Of a DNA stretch of 33,017 bases, positions 11,201 through 18,372 are shown piece after piece; the first letter of the stretch is position 1, and every line of letters begins with the position of its first letter. The translations under genes and the position numbers were made by a program. The stretch is taken from assembly GCA_949296855.1 (NCBI GenBank), contig CASFRN010000059.1, positions 1 through 33,017 on the forward strand, read 5' to 3'. The notes under the pieces are model-generated. The model searched no databases, was not told the origin of the DNA, and saw nothing but the letters and a program-made list of their open reading frames with translations. The DNA comes from an uncultured Bacteroides sp. (lineage in GTDB: Bacteria > Bacteroidota > Bacteroidia > Bacteroidales > Bacteroidaceae).

Positions 11201-11272
11201 GGTTTGCGCAAAAAGGCACATCGGAAAGACGGTGAGCCAAGCGAGTAAAATAAGCAGTTCTTTGTTTCGCAT
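8249..11272 (-). CDS. SGNH/GDSL esterase fused to GH95 alpha-fucosidase/galactosidase
   Basis: A 1007-residue exported enzyme with two catalytic modules. After a signal peptide (MRNKELLILLAWLTVF, ending LFAQ) comes an SGNH hydrolase: VGNSITEG with nucleophile Ser37, LGTNDTKP (105-112), and DDVHPNKYG with Asp198/His200. Such domains remove acetyl or other acyl groups from sugars. From about residue 230 to the end is a GH95 module: LPLGNGRLGMM, LPPNLQGLW, WNGDYHTNINIQMNHWP with the paired Asn typical of the family, and TAPTSSPENEF with the candidate catalytic Glu. GH95 enzymes are inverting alpha-L-fucosidases or alpha-L-galactosidases. The start at 11272 begins at the signal peptide; an in-frame ATG at 11374 is upstream of the -7 box. 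The fusion suits a substrate carrying both acyl groups and fucose, such as xyloglucan. The two assignments are firm, the substrate is inferred. Confidence 0.9.
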   Translation of the reverse strand: MRNKELLILLAWLTVFPMCLFAQTKEKIIKVACVGNSITEGYALEHPETESYPAVLQRLLGDKYKVGNFGLTAHTLMMKGNLPYMAKQPYQDALAFLPDIVTIKLGTNDTKPINWIHKEDFKKDLNTMIDAFDALPSHPKIYLCLPVPGGREDWGINDSITTYGVIPRIKDVAHERHLPIIDLNTPLRPYFPQAYTDDVHPNKYGAQLIAETIYRALTGKEPMPTLKRTDQTLWYDEPAAQWEETLPLGNGRLGMMPNGGIAREHIVLNDISMWSGSEADYRNPQASESLPRIRQLLFEGKNKEAQELMYTNFVPKKSEKGGTYGCFQMLADMYIEYDYPDAESPEEDYLRWLNLDESVAYTTFTKNGTRYVREYFVSRDKDVMLIHLKADRPDALGFRLTLSRPERGSVRKLSEGKLEIAGTLDSGNERKEGVRYSAITGVKLIGNKSRMQTHADAIEVSDAGEAWIIVSANTSYMKGELYQTETQRLLDQALVSDLAQAKQEAIDEYQRLFHRAGIVLPENPTVSGLSTDKRLEAFQTQDDPSLAALYYNYGRYLLISSTRPGSLPPNLQGLWANGVTTPWNGDYHTNINIQMNHWPVEPGNLSELYQPMIALVERLVKSGEESAKAFYGEDAKGWVLHMMTNIWNYTAPGEHPSWGATNTGGAWLCAHLWEHYLYTGDRQYLADIYPILKGASEFFYSTMVREPEHGWLVTAPTSSPENEFYASKKDRTPISICMGPTMDIQLVRELYANVIEAACILHTDSLYAEELNKAITQLPPHQISKKGYLMEWLKDYEEVDVHHRHVSHLYGLHPGNQISLYHTPELAEACRATLDRRGDGGTGWSRAWKINFWARLGDGNRAYTLFRNLLYPAYTQAAPTEHGSGTFPNLFCSHPPFQMDGNWGGTSGISEMLVQSQDGFINLLPALPDSWKTGSLYGFKVRGGATVDMKWKDGKPAGVILTGGWNPNLKIKMPEGVTDVSVNGEKRRVKDFLELTVTEGEKTTIVF

Positions 11273-11302
11273 ATAAAAATTAGATATTAGTTTAAGTTTT
11301 TG

Positions 11303-11310
11303 CAAAGATA
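11303..11310 (-). promoter_or_regulatory. -7 promoter box (TATCTTTG) for the SGNH-GH95 gene
   Basis: The minus strand reads TATCTTTGCA, an exact TAnnTTTG match, 31 bases before the start at 11272. No TTTG at the standard distance upstream. Confidence 0.6.
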
Positions 11311-11372
11311 CTCTTTTTCTCTCTGCAAGCTTGGAAGATTGAGTGTTTTTTTTGCTTTGTATTTGTTGAATC

Positions 11373-11501
11373 AAACGCAGAGACGCAAAAGTGCAAAGTT
11401 TCTTTTTTTAGAGATAGCCGAGTACACAGAGTGAAAACATTGGCTCCGTGTTCTTTGCCTTCTCTAAAATTGTCGCTTTGCGATTTTGCGTCTCTGCGTT
11501 T
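11373..11501. repeat. 129-bp inverted-repeat element with perfect CGCAGAGACGCAAA arms
   Basis: The arms AAACGCAGAGACGCAAAA (11373-11390) and its exact inverse (11484-11501) match at 18 of 18 positions. Inner segments repeat the pattern: AGAGATAGCCGAGTAC near 11410 pairs imperfectly with GGCTCCGTGTTC and CTTCTCTAAA near 11440-11467. The element fills the gap between the GH95 promoter and the 3' end of the efflux operon. It could fold into a long hairpin at the end of the operon transcript. Confidence 0.75.
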
Positions 11502-11536
11502 ATAAAATACACAAATACGTCTATAAATTGGGCAAA

Positions 11537-12970
11537 CTAAAACTCGCCTCCTCCCAAGGAACGGTAGAGCAAGGTGTTTAGTTGGCAAAAATAAATGTTC
11601 AGTTCGACTTGTTCCAATTCGCAATCTACGTGGCGTTCGTTGGCGGTTAGTACATCTAAGTAGCCGACAAAACCGGTACGGAACAATTCGTTGGCATCGT
11701 CTACCGAGCGTCGGTGTACCAAGCATTCTTCACGTTTTAGCTTGCGGCGTTGTTCGGTCAGTTGGGTGGCTTCTAACAAGTTTGCCACTTCTTGATAAGC
11801 ATGGAGTGCTTGCTGGTGATAGTTCAGTAAGGCGATGCGTTGGTTGCTTTTTGCGCTTTCCCATAAGGCGCGGATTTCGTTGCGGCGGAAGATAGGTGCC
11901 GTGAGACCTGCCGCTAAATTATAGACCGCGGAAGCCGGTGAACTGAACCAATGGCTGAGGTCGAATGCATTGAATCCGGCAGACCCTCCCAAGGTCAGCG
12001 AAGGGAAGAACGATTTGCGTGCGGCTTGTGCGTCCGATTTAGAAGCCAATAGTTCCAGTTCGGCTGCACGCACATCGGGACGCCGTGCGAGCAAGTCGGC
12101 AGGTATGCCTTGCTGTACGGGGAAAGTGGCACGTAGCAGAGTGGCATAACTTGTGCGTTTTATTTCAAACGGCAATTTGCCCAATAGCAATGCCAATGCA
12201 CGTTCGGTTTCTCCTATTTGTTGTTTGACCGCTATTTGCTCCGCTTCCAAGCGTATGCGGCTGGAGAGGAACTGGTCTACGGACAAGCGCGACACTTCCC
12301 CTTCTCTCATCAGTTCGCTGGTCAGTTCGTAGGAGGCTTGCACATCTCTAATGGCATCCTCTAAGATGTCGTATTGTTTATCCAATCCGATTAAATCGTA
12401 GTAGAGGCTTGCTGTTTCGGAAATGAGCACCGTGCGGGCTAATTTCTGGGCTTCTACCGATTTAAGCCAGCGGGATACGGCTGCCCGCTTTTTGTTGGTC
12501 AGTTTGCCCCAAATATCGGCTTCCCATTGGAAACTGATGCCGATATTGAAATCTTTATAAGGAGAGGGGATGTGTTTTTCCGGGTCCAAGTCGGGGGTAT
12601 TGGTCGTACTGTTTCCTACACCGTCCATGGTATAATCGCCAAAGCGTTGCACGCCGGCTCCGACACCAAGGGCTATTTCGGGCAATAACGCTCCTTTTCC
12701 GACCCGCATTTGAGACCGTGCGATGGAAACATTCTCCATAGTTTGCAGGAAGGAGTGATTGTGTGCCAACGCCATGTCGATGTATGCCTTTAAGATTTCA
12801 TCAGGGAAAAAGTCTTTCCATGATAAGAGTGCAATGTTATTGCCGTTTTCTTGCAGATAGGTGTCTGGTAGGGTCACTTTCTCTTCGGCGGTCAATGCAG
12901 GTGCTTTACAACCGCTTATCGCTAACAGGCAGAGTCCTATAATGCAAGGATATAGATATGTCTTTTTCAT
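11537..12970 (-). CDS. Outer membrane efflux lipoprotein (TolC/NodT family)
   Basis: The outer membrane channel of a tripartite efflux pump. The 477-residue form starts with a lipoprotein signal (MKKTYLYPCIIGLCLLAISGC) whose lipobox ISGC ends at the lipidated cysteine. The body contains the two outer-membrane-efflux repeats; ADLLARRPDVRAAELELLA and ARKSFFPSLTLGGSAGF are characteristic of the NodT branch. The start at 12970 is one base beyond the stop of the upstream RND gene, and it coincides with the signal peptide, so it is preferred over in-frame starts inside the RND gene. It is the last gene of the MFP-RND-OMF operon. The exported compound is not evident. Confidence 0.93.
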   Translation of the reverse strand: MKKTYLYPCIIGLCLLAISGCKAPALTAEEKVTLPDTYLQENGNNIALLSWKDFFPDEILKAYIDMALAHNHSFLQTMENVSIARSQMRVGKGALLPEIALGVGAGVQRFGDYTMDGVGNSTTNTPDLDPEKHIPSPYKDFNIGISFQWEADIWGKLTNKKRAAVSRWLKSVEAQKLARTVLISETASLYYDLIGLDKQYDILEDAIRDVQASYELTSELMREGEVSRLSVDQFLSSRIRLEAEQIAVKQQIGETERALALLLGKLPFEIKRTSYATLLRATFPVQQGIPADLLARRPDVRAAELELLASKSDAQAARKSFFPSLTLGGSAGFNAFDLSHWFSSPASAVYNLAAGLTAPIFRRNEIRALWESAKSNQRIALLNYHQQALHAYQEVANLLEATQLTEQRRKLKREECLVHRRSVDDANELFRTGFVGYLDVLTANERHVDCELEQVELNIYFCQLNTLLYRSLGGGEF

Positions 12971-12971
12971 G

Positions 12972-15900
12972 TTAATTGTTTGCTTCATTGTCTTCATCGT
13001 AATAAGGAAGTTTGTTTTTAGCAAGCCTTGCTGAAAGGCTTTCGAATATCAGGTAAAGTCCGGGCACTAAGAAGATGCCGACAAAGGTTCCGACAAACAT
13101 GCCACCTGCGGCGGCAGTACCGATGGAGCGGTTGCCCAATGCGCCTGCTCCCGAAGCCATAACCAACGGGATAAGTCCGCAGATGAAGGCAAACGATGTC
13201 ATTAAGATAGGGCGCAACCGGCTGAGGGCACCTTTGACGGCGGCTTCGCGGATGGTCATGCCTTGATGGCGGAATTGGTTTGCCATCTCTACGATAAGGA
13301 TTGCATTCTTGCCCAATAAGCCGATAAGCATCACCAATGCTACTTGGGCATAGATGTTGTTTTCTAATCCAGCCAAGTAGAGGAACAGGTAAGAACCGAA
13401 AATGCCGGCGGGCAACGACAAGAGCACCGGGAAAGGCAAGAGCAAGCTTTCGTATTGTGCCGCCAACAGCAGGTAGACGAACAGCAGGCAAATGCCGAAG
13501 ATAAGAAACGTTTGGCCGCCCGATTCTTTTTCTTCGCGTGTCACTCCGGACCATTCGATGTCGTAGCCGCGGGGCAAGGTTTCCTGGCAGATTTCCTCTA
13601 CCGCCTTGATGACTTCACCGGTGCTGACGCCTCCTTCTCCTTCGCCGGATATCAAAGCGGAAGTAAACATGTTGTAGCGCGTGATTTGGCTGGGACCGTA
13701 CACACGTTCCATGGTCATGAAGTTGGAGTAGGGCACAACGTTCCCTTCGTTGTTCTTAGCGAAGTAAGTGTAAAGGTCTTCGGGTGCCATGCGGTATTCG
13801 GGCGAAGCTTGAATCATTACTTTGTACATTTGCCCGAAGCGTACGAAGTTGGACGAATAAAAGCTGCCCACATAGGCTTGCAGGGTTTCCATCGCTTTAT
13901 CTAAGTCTACACCCAACTTGGCGGCTTTTGCCAAGTCTACCTTGAGCATGTATTGGGGGAAGTTGGGGTTGAATCCCGAAGTCACTCCTTGCAGCCTGGG
14001 GTCGGCATTGAGTTTTTCTACCAACCTGTCGGCCACGGCGGCAAAATCGTGGAAGTCGCCTGCCGTTTTGTCTTGCAAACGTAACTCAAAGCCGCTGGCG
14101 TTGCCGAAGCCCGGTACGGCTGGAGGCAAGAAGAACTGTATGTCCGCGTCTTTGATGTCCGAAGTGCGTTCTTTGTACACTTGCATCAGTTCTTCTACGC
14201 TTTTTTCGCGTTCGTCCCATGGTTTCAGGTTTATCATGCCCATGCCATAGCTGGCTCCTTCGGTCTCTGTCATAAGGCTATAGCCGGCTAAGGTGGAGAT
14301 GGTTTCGATTTCATCGAAAGGAAGCAGGGCGGCTTGCACCTGGTTCAGCACTTCTTGGCTTCGTTCTACAGTAGCTCCCGGAGGTGCGTCTACGTTGATG
14401 TAAACCATGCCTTGGTCTTCGTTGGGGATGAAGCCGGTGGGCAATATCCAGTTGGCGCCATAAGTGGCAAGCAAAAAGACAAGCAGGGTAGCCCAGCTCA
14501 CGGATTTGCGGTTCAAGTATTTGTGAATGCCTATTTCGTATTTTTTCTCGAAACGGAAATACAGCTTGTTATATCCTACGAAGAACCTCCGGATGAGGGT
14601 ACGCTTTTTCTTTTTGCCTTTTTGCGATGGTTTGAGCAGCAGGGCACACAAGGCGGGCGAAAGCGTCAGGGCATTGAAACCTGAAATGACAATCGCGACC
14701 GCCAAAGTAAGCGAGAACTGGCGGTAGAAGATGCCTACCGTCCCTTCCATGAAGCTCACGGGGACAAATACAGCCGACATGACCAACGTAATGGCGATGA
14801 TGGCGCCTCCGATTTCACGGATGGCTTCTACCGACGCTTTGTAAGGCGACAGATGGTCGCGGTGTATTTTGACGTGGACGGCTTCTACTACAACGATGGC
14901 ATTGTCTACCACAATACCGATGGCAAGCACCAAGGCAAAGAGGGTGAGCATGTTGATGGAGAATCCCATCAGCTGCATAAAGAAGAACGTACCGATGAGT
15001 GAAACGGGCACGGCAATAGCCGGAATCAGCGTAGACCGGAAATCTTGCAAGAAGATATATACGACGATAAACACCAATAGAAAGGCTTCGAATAAGGTTT
15101 TAAGCACCGATTGTATGGAAGCGTCGAGGAAGCGCGACACGTCGTAGGCTATGTTGTAATCCATGCCTGGCGCAAAGCTGCTTTCTTTGATTTCTTCCAT
15201 GCGTTGCTTGATGTTCTGGATGACTTCGCGGGCGTTGGAGCCGGGGCGTTGCTTTATCATGATAGAAGCCGAAGGGCTTCCGTCGGTCATCGAAATCATG
15301 TTGTAATCTTCCGAGTCGAACTCGATGGTGGCTACATCTTTCAGGCGCAGCAATGAGCCGTCGGGCATGGCTTTCAATACAATCTCGCCATATTCTTCGG
15401 GCGTGCTGAACTTGCCGGTATATTGAAGCACGTATTGCACTTGCTGGGGCAATTTGTCCGAACTGATGCCGGTCTTTCCGGGAGCGGCTTCGATGTTCTG
15501 CTTCCGGATGGCTTCGGTCACGTCTTGCGGCACCATGTTGTAGGCAGCCAGGCGGGCGGGATTGAGCCATACGCGCATGGCGTAGTCACGGCTTCCCATG
15601 ATTTCCACCAGTCCGACACCGTCTATGCGCTTTAGCTCGCGCAGGATGTTGATGTCGGCGAAGTTATAAACGAATTTCTCGGTATGGGTACTGTCGGAAC
15701 TGAACACGTTGAGGTACATCAACATGCTGTTCACTTCCTTTTCGGTCACGACTCCCGCGCGGATTACTTCTTCGGGCAATTCGTCGAGCACGGTGGTCAC
15801 GCGGTTTTGTACGTTGACGGCAGCCACATCGGGGTCTGTGCCTACTTTGAAATAGATGGTGGTGAGCGACATACCATCGTTCGTACATACCGTAGTCATA

Positions 15901-16130
15901 TAAGTCATGCCCGGCACACCGTTGATGGCACGCTCAAGCGGAGTGGCTACGGTTTTCGACATCACATCGGCGCTGGCTCCGGTATAGCGGGCCGTTACGG
16001 TAACCGAAGGAGGCACGATGTCGGGGAATTGGGTGATGGGAAGCGATGTGATGGACAGTGCTCCCAAGCATACGATGATGACGGACAGCACCGCCGATAG
16101 AATCGGTCTTTTAATGAATAGTTTGAACAT
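12972..16130 (-). CDS. RND efflux transporter, HAE1 (AcrB/MexB) family
   Basis: The inner membrane proton/drug antiporter of the tripartite pump. The length (1052 residues), N-terminal MFKLFIKRPILSAVLSVIIV and the pairing with MFP and OMF genes indicate the hydrophobe/amphiphile branch and not the metal-exporting branch. Twelve transmembrane segments and two large periplasmic loops are expected from the family. In the proton relay, TM4 reads GIVVDNAIVVVEAVH: Asp409 matches AcrB Asp407, but the next residue is Asn410 instead of AcrB Asp408. The TM10 lysine is in GLLGKNAILIVE, and RLRPILMTSFAFICG carries the TM11 arginine. The gene starts 12 bases after the MFP stop and ends one base before the OMF start, so it is translated from the same message. 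Confidence 0.95.
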   Translation of the reverse strand: MFKLFIKRPILSAVLSVIIVCLGALSITSLPITQFPDIVPPSVTVTARYTGASADVMSKTVATPLERAINGVPGMTYMTTVCTNDGMSLTTIYFKVGTDPDVAAVNVQNRVTTVLDELPEEVIRAGVVTEKEVNSMLMYLNVFSSDSTHTEKFVYNFADINILRELKRIDGVGLVEIMGSRDYAMRVWLNPARLAAYNMVPQDVTEAIRKQNIEAAPGKTGISSDKLPQQVQYVLQYTGKFSTPEEYGEIVLKAMPDGSLLRLKDVATIEFDSEDYNMISMTDGSPSASIMIKQRPGSNAREVIQNIKQRMEEIKESSFAPGMDYNIAYDVSRFLDASIQSVLKTLFEAFLLVFIVVYIFLQDFRSTLIPAIAVPVSLIGTFFFMQLMGFSINMLTLFALVLAIGIVVDNAIVVVEAVHVKIHRDHLSPYKASVEAIREIGGAIIAITLVMSAVFVPVSFMEGTVGIFYRQFSLTLAVAIVISGFNALTLSPALCALLLKPSQKGKKKKRTLIRRFFVGYNKLYFRFEKKYEIGIHKYLNRKSVSWATLLVFLLATYGANWILPTGFIPNEDQGMVYINVDAPPGATVERSQEVLNQVQAALLPFDEIETISTLAGYSLMTETEGASYGMGMINLKPWDEREKSVEELMQVYKERTSDIKDADIQFFLPPAVPGFGNASGFELRLQDKTAGDFHDFAAVADRLVEKLNADPRLQGVTSGFNPNFPQYMLKVDLAKAAKLGVDLDKAMETLQAYVGSFYSSNFVRFGQMYKVMIQASPEYRMAPEDLYTYFAKNNEGNVVPYSNFMTMERVYGPSQITRYNMFTSALISGEGEGGVSTGEVIKAVEEICQETLPRGYDIEWSGVTREEKESGGQTFLIFGICLLFVYLLLAAQYESLLLPFPVLLSLPAGIFGSYLFLYLAGLENNIYAQVALVMLIGLLGKNAILIVEMANQFRHQGMTIREAAVKGALSRLRPILMTSFAFICGLIPLVMASGAGALGNRSIGTAAAGGMFVGTFVGIFLVPGLYLIFESLSARLAKNKLPYYDEDNEANN

Positions 16131-16142
16131 AAGCGGCAGGGG

Positions 16143-17294
16143 TTACTTTTTCAGGTTATCCAATTTCAGTTCTTCTTCCATTTCTTTAGCCGAAACGGTA
16201 TCAATCTTTATCTTCATGCCGTCTTTCAATGTCTGCACTCCTTCGTAGACGATGGTGGTGCCCGGCTCGAAGTCTTGTGTCACGTAGTAGTTCTGATACC
16301 GCTCGATGGGCGTAAAGCTTCTCACCTTGGTGGTTCCGGTGGAATCAACCAAATATACGTATGTGAAGTCTTGAATCTCGAACGTTGACTTTTGCGGAAT
16401 CAGGCTGATATGGTCCATGCTGGTCAGCATGCGTATCTTGCCGGTAACGCCGTGTTTGAGCAAGCCTTCCGGATTGGGGAAGCGTACGCGGAAAGCGATG
16501 GAGCCTGTGCCGCGCTCGAAGTCGCCTTCTACCGCTTCCTGCACTCCCCGGTACGGATAAACGCTGCCGTCGGAGAGAATCAGTTCGATGTTGTCCAGCT
16601 GGCGGTTCTTGTCTCCTTGCAATTGGGCGCGGCGCAGTTGGAGGTATTCGCTTTCGTTCACTTTATAATAGGCGAAGATTTCCGAAATGTCGCTTACGGT
16701 GGTCAGCAGGCTGGTGGGGTTGACCAAGCTGCCCACTTTATAAGGGATGCGGTCGATGTATCCGGTGAAAGGCGCCGTGATGGTGGTATAAGCGTAGTTG
16801 GTGCGTGCCAGTTGGAAGTTGGCAAGCGCTTGTTCTACCTTCATGCTTACCACTTCCCGTTCTTTTTCCACTTGTTTCAGCCGGATGGGCGAGATGATTT
16901 CTTTATCTACCAGCCTGCCTACACGGTCGGCTTCGTAATTCGCCATTTCCAGTTCCACTTGTGCCTGGCGGTAGTTGGCTTCGGCTTCCTTTACGGCTTC
17001 CGCATAGTTTTCCGAACTGAGCTTGAATAGCGGTTGCCCCTTTTGCACCAATTGTCCTTCGTCCACCAATACTTGCTGGACAAAGCCTTCCACTTTAGGC
17101 TTGATTTCCACGAATTGCACCGCTTGGATGTCTGCTACGTAGGAACGCGGGAATTCGATGTCTGTGGGGTTGATGACCACTACGGGGATTGTCTCGTTTC
17201 GGCGGACCGTTGTTCCGCCTTCCGGCTGGCATGATGCCAAGAAACCGATGGCGGCAAGAGCCAGCACGGTTCCTTTTACGCAATGTTGCTTCAT
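16143..17294 (-). CDS. Periplasmic adaptor (membrane fusion protein) of the RND pump
   Basis: Links the RND transporter to the outer membrane channel. The 383-residue protein has a lipoprotein signal (MKQHCVKGTVLALAAIGFLASC) with lipobox LASC, so it is probably anchored in the inner membrane. A biotinyl-lipoyl-like half domain (VEGFVQQVLVDEGQLVQKGQPLF), an alpha-helical hairpin (about 95-165), the second lipoyl half with TITAPFTGYIDRIPYKVGSLV, and a beta-barrel domain follow in the AcrA/MexA order. It is the first gene of the operon. No convincing -7 box was found; the repeat at 17350-17430 begins only 56 bases upstream of the start codon. No regulator gene is adjacent. Confidence 0.93.
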   Translation of the reverse strand: MKQHCVKGTVLALAAIGFLASCQPEGGTTVRRNETIPVVVINPTDIEFPRSYVADIQAVQFVEIKPKVEGFVQQVLVDEGQLVQKGQPLFKLSSENYAEAVKEAEANYRQAQVELEMANYEADRVGRLVDKEIISPIRLKQVEKEREVVSMKVEQALANFQLARTNYAYTTITAPFTGYIDRIPYKVGSLVNPTSLLTTVSDISEIFAYYKVNESEYLQLRRAQLQGDKNRQLDNIELILSDGSVYPYRGVQEAVEGDFERGTGSIAFRVRFPNPEGLLKHGVTGKIRMLTSMDHISLIPQKSTFEIQDFTYVYLVDSTGTTKVRSFTPIERYQNYYVTQDFEPGTTIVYEGVQTLKDGMKIKIDTVSAKEMEEELKLDNLKK

Positions 17295-17321
17295 ACTAAG
17301 AATTGATTTATATTATTTTTA

Positions 17322-17452
17322 TGGATTTCCGTCTTTTGCCAAATTACCTGTAGGGGCAGGGTTTGCCTGCCCTGAATGCACTCACAAATACATACGTTGG
17401 TGTATTCGGGCGGGCAGACCCCGCCCCTACATTGATGGTTTGCGGATATTTT
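17322..17452. repeat. BIME-like two-hairpin repeat, copy 3
   Basis: The core 17350-17430 carries GGGCAGG-GTTTG-CCTGCCC and GGGCGGG-CAGAC-CCCGCCC between GTAGGGGC and GCCCCTAC. The only arm-level difference from copies 1 and 2 is in the right loop (CAGAC for CAAAC), while the stems are unchanged. The outer right arm TTTGCGGATATTTT is present; the left is diverged. It lies just upstream of the efflux operon start. Confidence 0.85.
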
Positions 17453-17498
17453 GATTATATGTGCATGAAGGGTTCACCCTTTGGGGCAGGGTAAACGG

Positions 17499-17536
17499 AA
17501 GCGTGCCTCTTGCTTTCGGGCAAAAGAAGCATGCTT
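17499..17536. terminator. Hairpin downstream of the small secreted protein gene
   Basis: AAGCGTGCCTCTT and AAGAAGCATGCTT are inverted, with 11 of 13 pairs exact and the other two G-T. The hairpin lies about 30 bases after the stop of the minus-strand gene ending at 17566. There is no T run on either side, so termination is uncertain; it may only protect the 3' end. Confidence 0.35.
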
Positions 17537-17565
17537 GTCGGTAAGTGAAAGGGATGGGATGCTGG

Positions 17566-17916
17566 CTAAATGATCAGCAGGCAATGGAGCAGGCATACAT
17601 CGGTATGGGCATACCGCGATAGTTGCCGCTCTTGGTGGAAACAGGTTTGTTTGAGGGAAGGTTCCGGCAGGTTGAACACGATAATGTGGAAGTAAGGTTT
17701 CCCTATATGCGAGAGCCGCGACGCCGGACGCCGGTAGTCTGAATCTTCCCATTCAAGTTGGGTATATTCAAAGGTCCCTTGTGTTTCATGGCTTGTATTA
17801 TCGGACGCAAGCCGGTGCGGGACGGGAATATCGGGCAGGCATAAAAAAGACACCACGCCCTGTCCGTATATGTCGAAATGCATCAATACAAGCATGAGCA
17901 TACACAAAAAGCGCAT
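17566..17916 (-). CDS. Small putative secreted protein, unknown function
   Basis: A 116-residue reading frame with a typical signal peptide (MRFLCMLMLVLMHFDIYGQG) and no recognised domain. The mature part has several cysteines and histidines, clustered near the C-terminus (HTDVCLLHCLLII). An alternative start at 17964 adds 16 residues that spoil the signal peptide, so 17916 is preferred. A -7 box at 17993-18000 supports that it is expressed. It is divergent from the SusC gene. I do not recognise the family; it could also be a chance frame, though the signal peptide and promoter argue against this. Confidence 0.5.
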   Translation of the reverse strand: MRFLCMLMLVLMHFDIYGQGVVSFLCLPDIPVPHRLASDNTSHETQGTFEYTQLEWEDSDYRRPASRLSHIGKPYFHIIVFNLPEPSLKQTCFHQERQLSRYAHTDVCLLHCLLII

Positions 17917-17992
17917 GGTATGCCGTCTGTTTTTATCCGAATGTCTAAAGAATATGCCTATCATGTGTCTTTATAAAGAAGCCTTCATTCCT

Positions 17993-18000
17993 CAAAGATA
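17993..18000 (-). promoter_or_regulatory. -7 promoter box (TATCTTTG) for the small secreted protein
   Basis: The minus strand reads TATCTTTGAG, an exact TAnnTTTG match, 77 bases before the preferred start. No -33 TTTG found. Confidence 0.45.
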
Positions 18001-18062
18001 GGTCATATCGGATTGAAATGAAAATAAATCGGATGTTTTTGTTCCGTTTTAACATATTTTGT

Positions 18063-18089
18063 GTCCGGACAGACCGTTCCGGTACCGGA
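18063..18089. promoter_or_regulatory. Palindromes upstream of the SusC promoter, possible regulator site
   Basis: GTCCGGAC (18063-18070) and the perfect 12-bp palindrome TCCGGTACCGGA (18078-18089) share the half site TCCGG. They lie about 180-205 bp upstream of the SusC -7 box and about 70 bp upstream of the divergent -7 box. The position fits a regulator site for either gene; this is inference. Confidence 0.35.
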
Positions 18090-18268
18090 CGTTGGTGTCC
18101 TAATCCTCCTTTTTAGTGAATGGTGGCCATATAATAAATGCCCTCATCATACGGGAATGCTTGATAGGATTTGCCTTGCTTGGGTACTAAAAGTTATCAA
18201 TACAGGTTAAAAACAAATTATGCCCTTGCGTGAAACAATCAGGTCCCCCTTTTATTAAGGATAGAGTG

Positions 18269-18276
18269 TACTTTTG
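18269..18276 (+). promoter_or_regulatory. -7 promoter box (TACTTTTG) for the SusC-led operon
   Basis: TACTTTTGC matches TAnnTTTG, 97 bases before the SusC start. There is no TTTG at -33; the stretch there is CCCCCTTTTATT. A promoter without a -33 box fits one that needs an activator, as is usual for polysaccharide utilisation loci. Confidence 0.6.
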
Positions 18277-18372
18277 CGGTGTCCGATAAGAAAAGCGGAA
18301 GCATGATGCTTGACTTTCTCGTAGGATGTGATTGATAAAAAATGTGTAAGTTTAACTATTAAACAATGTACC

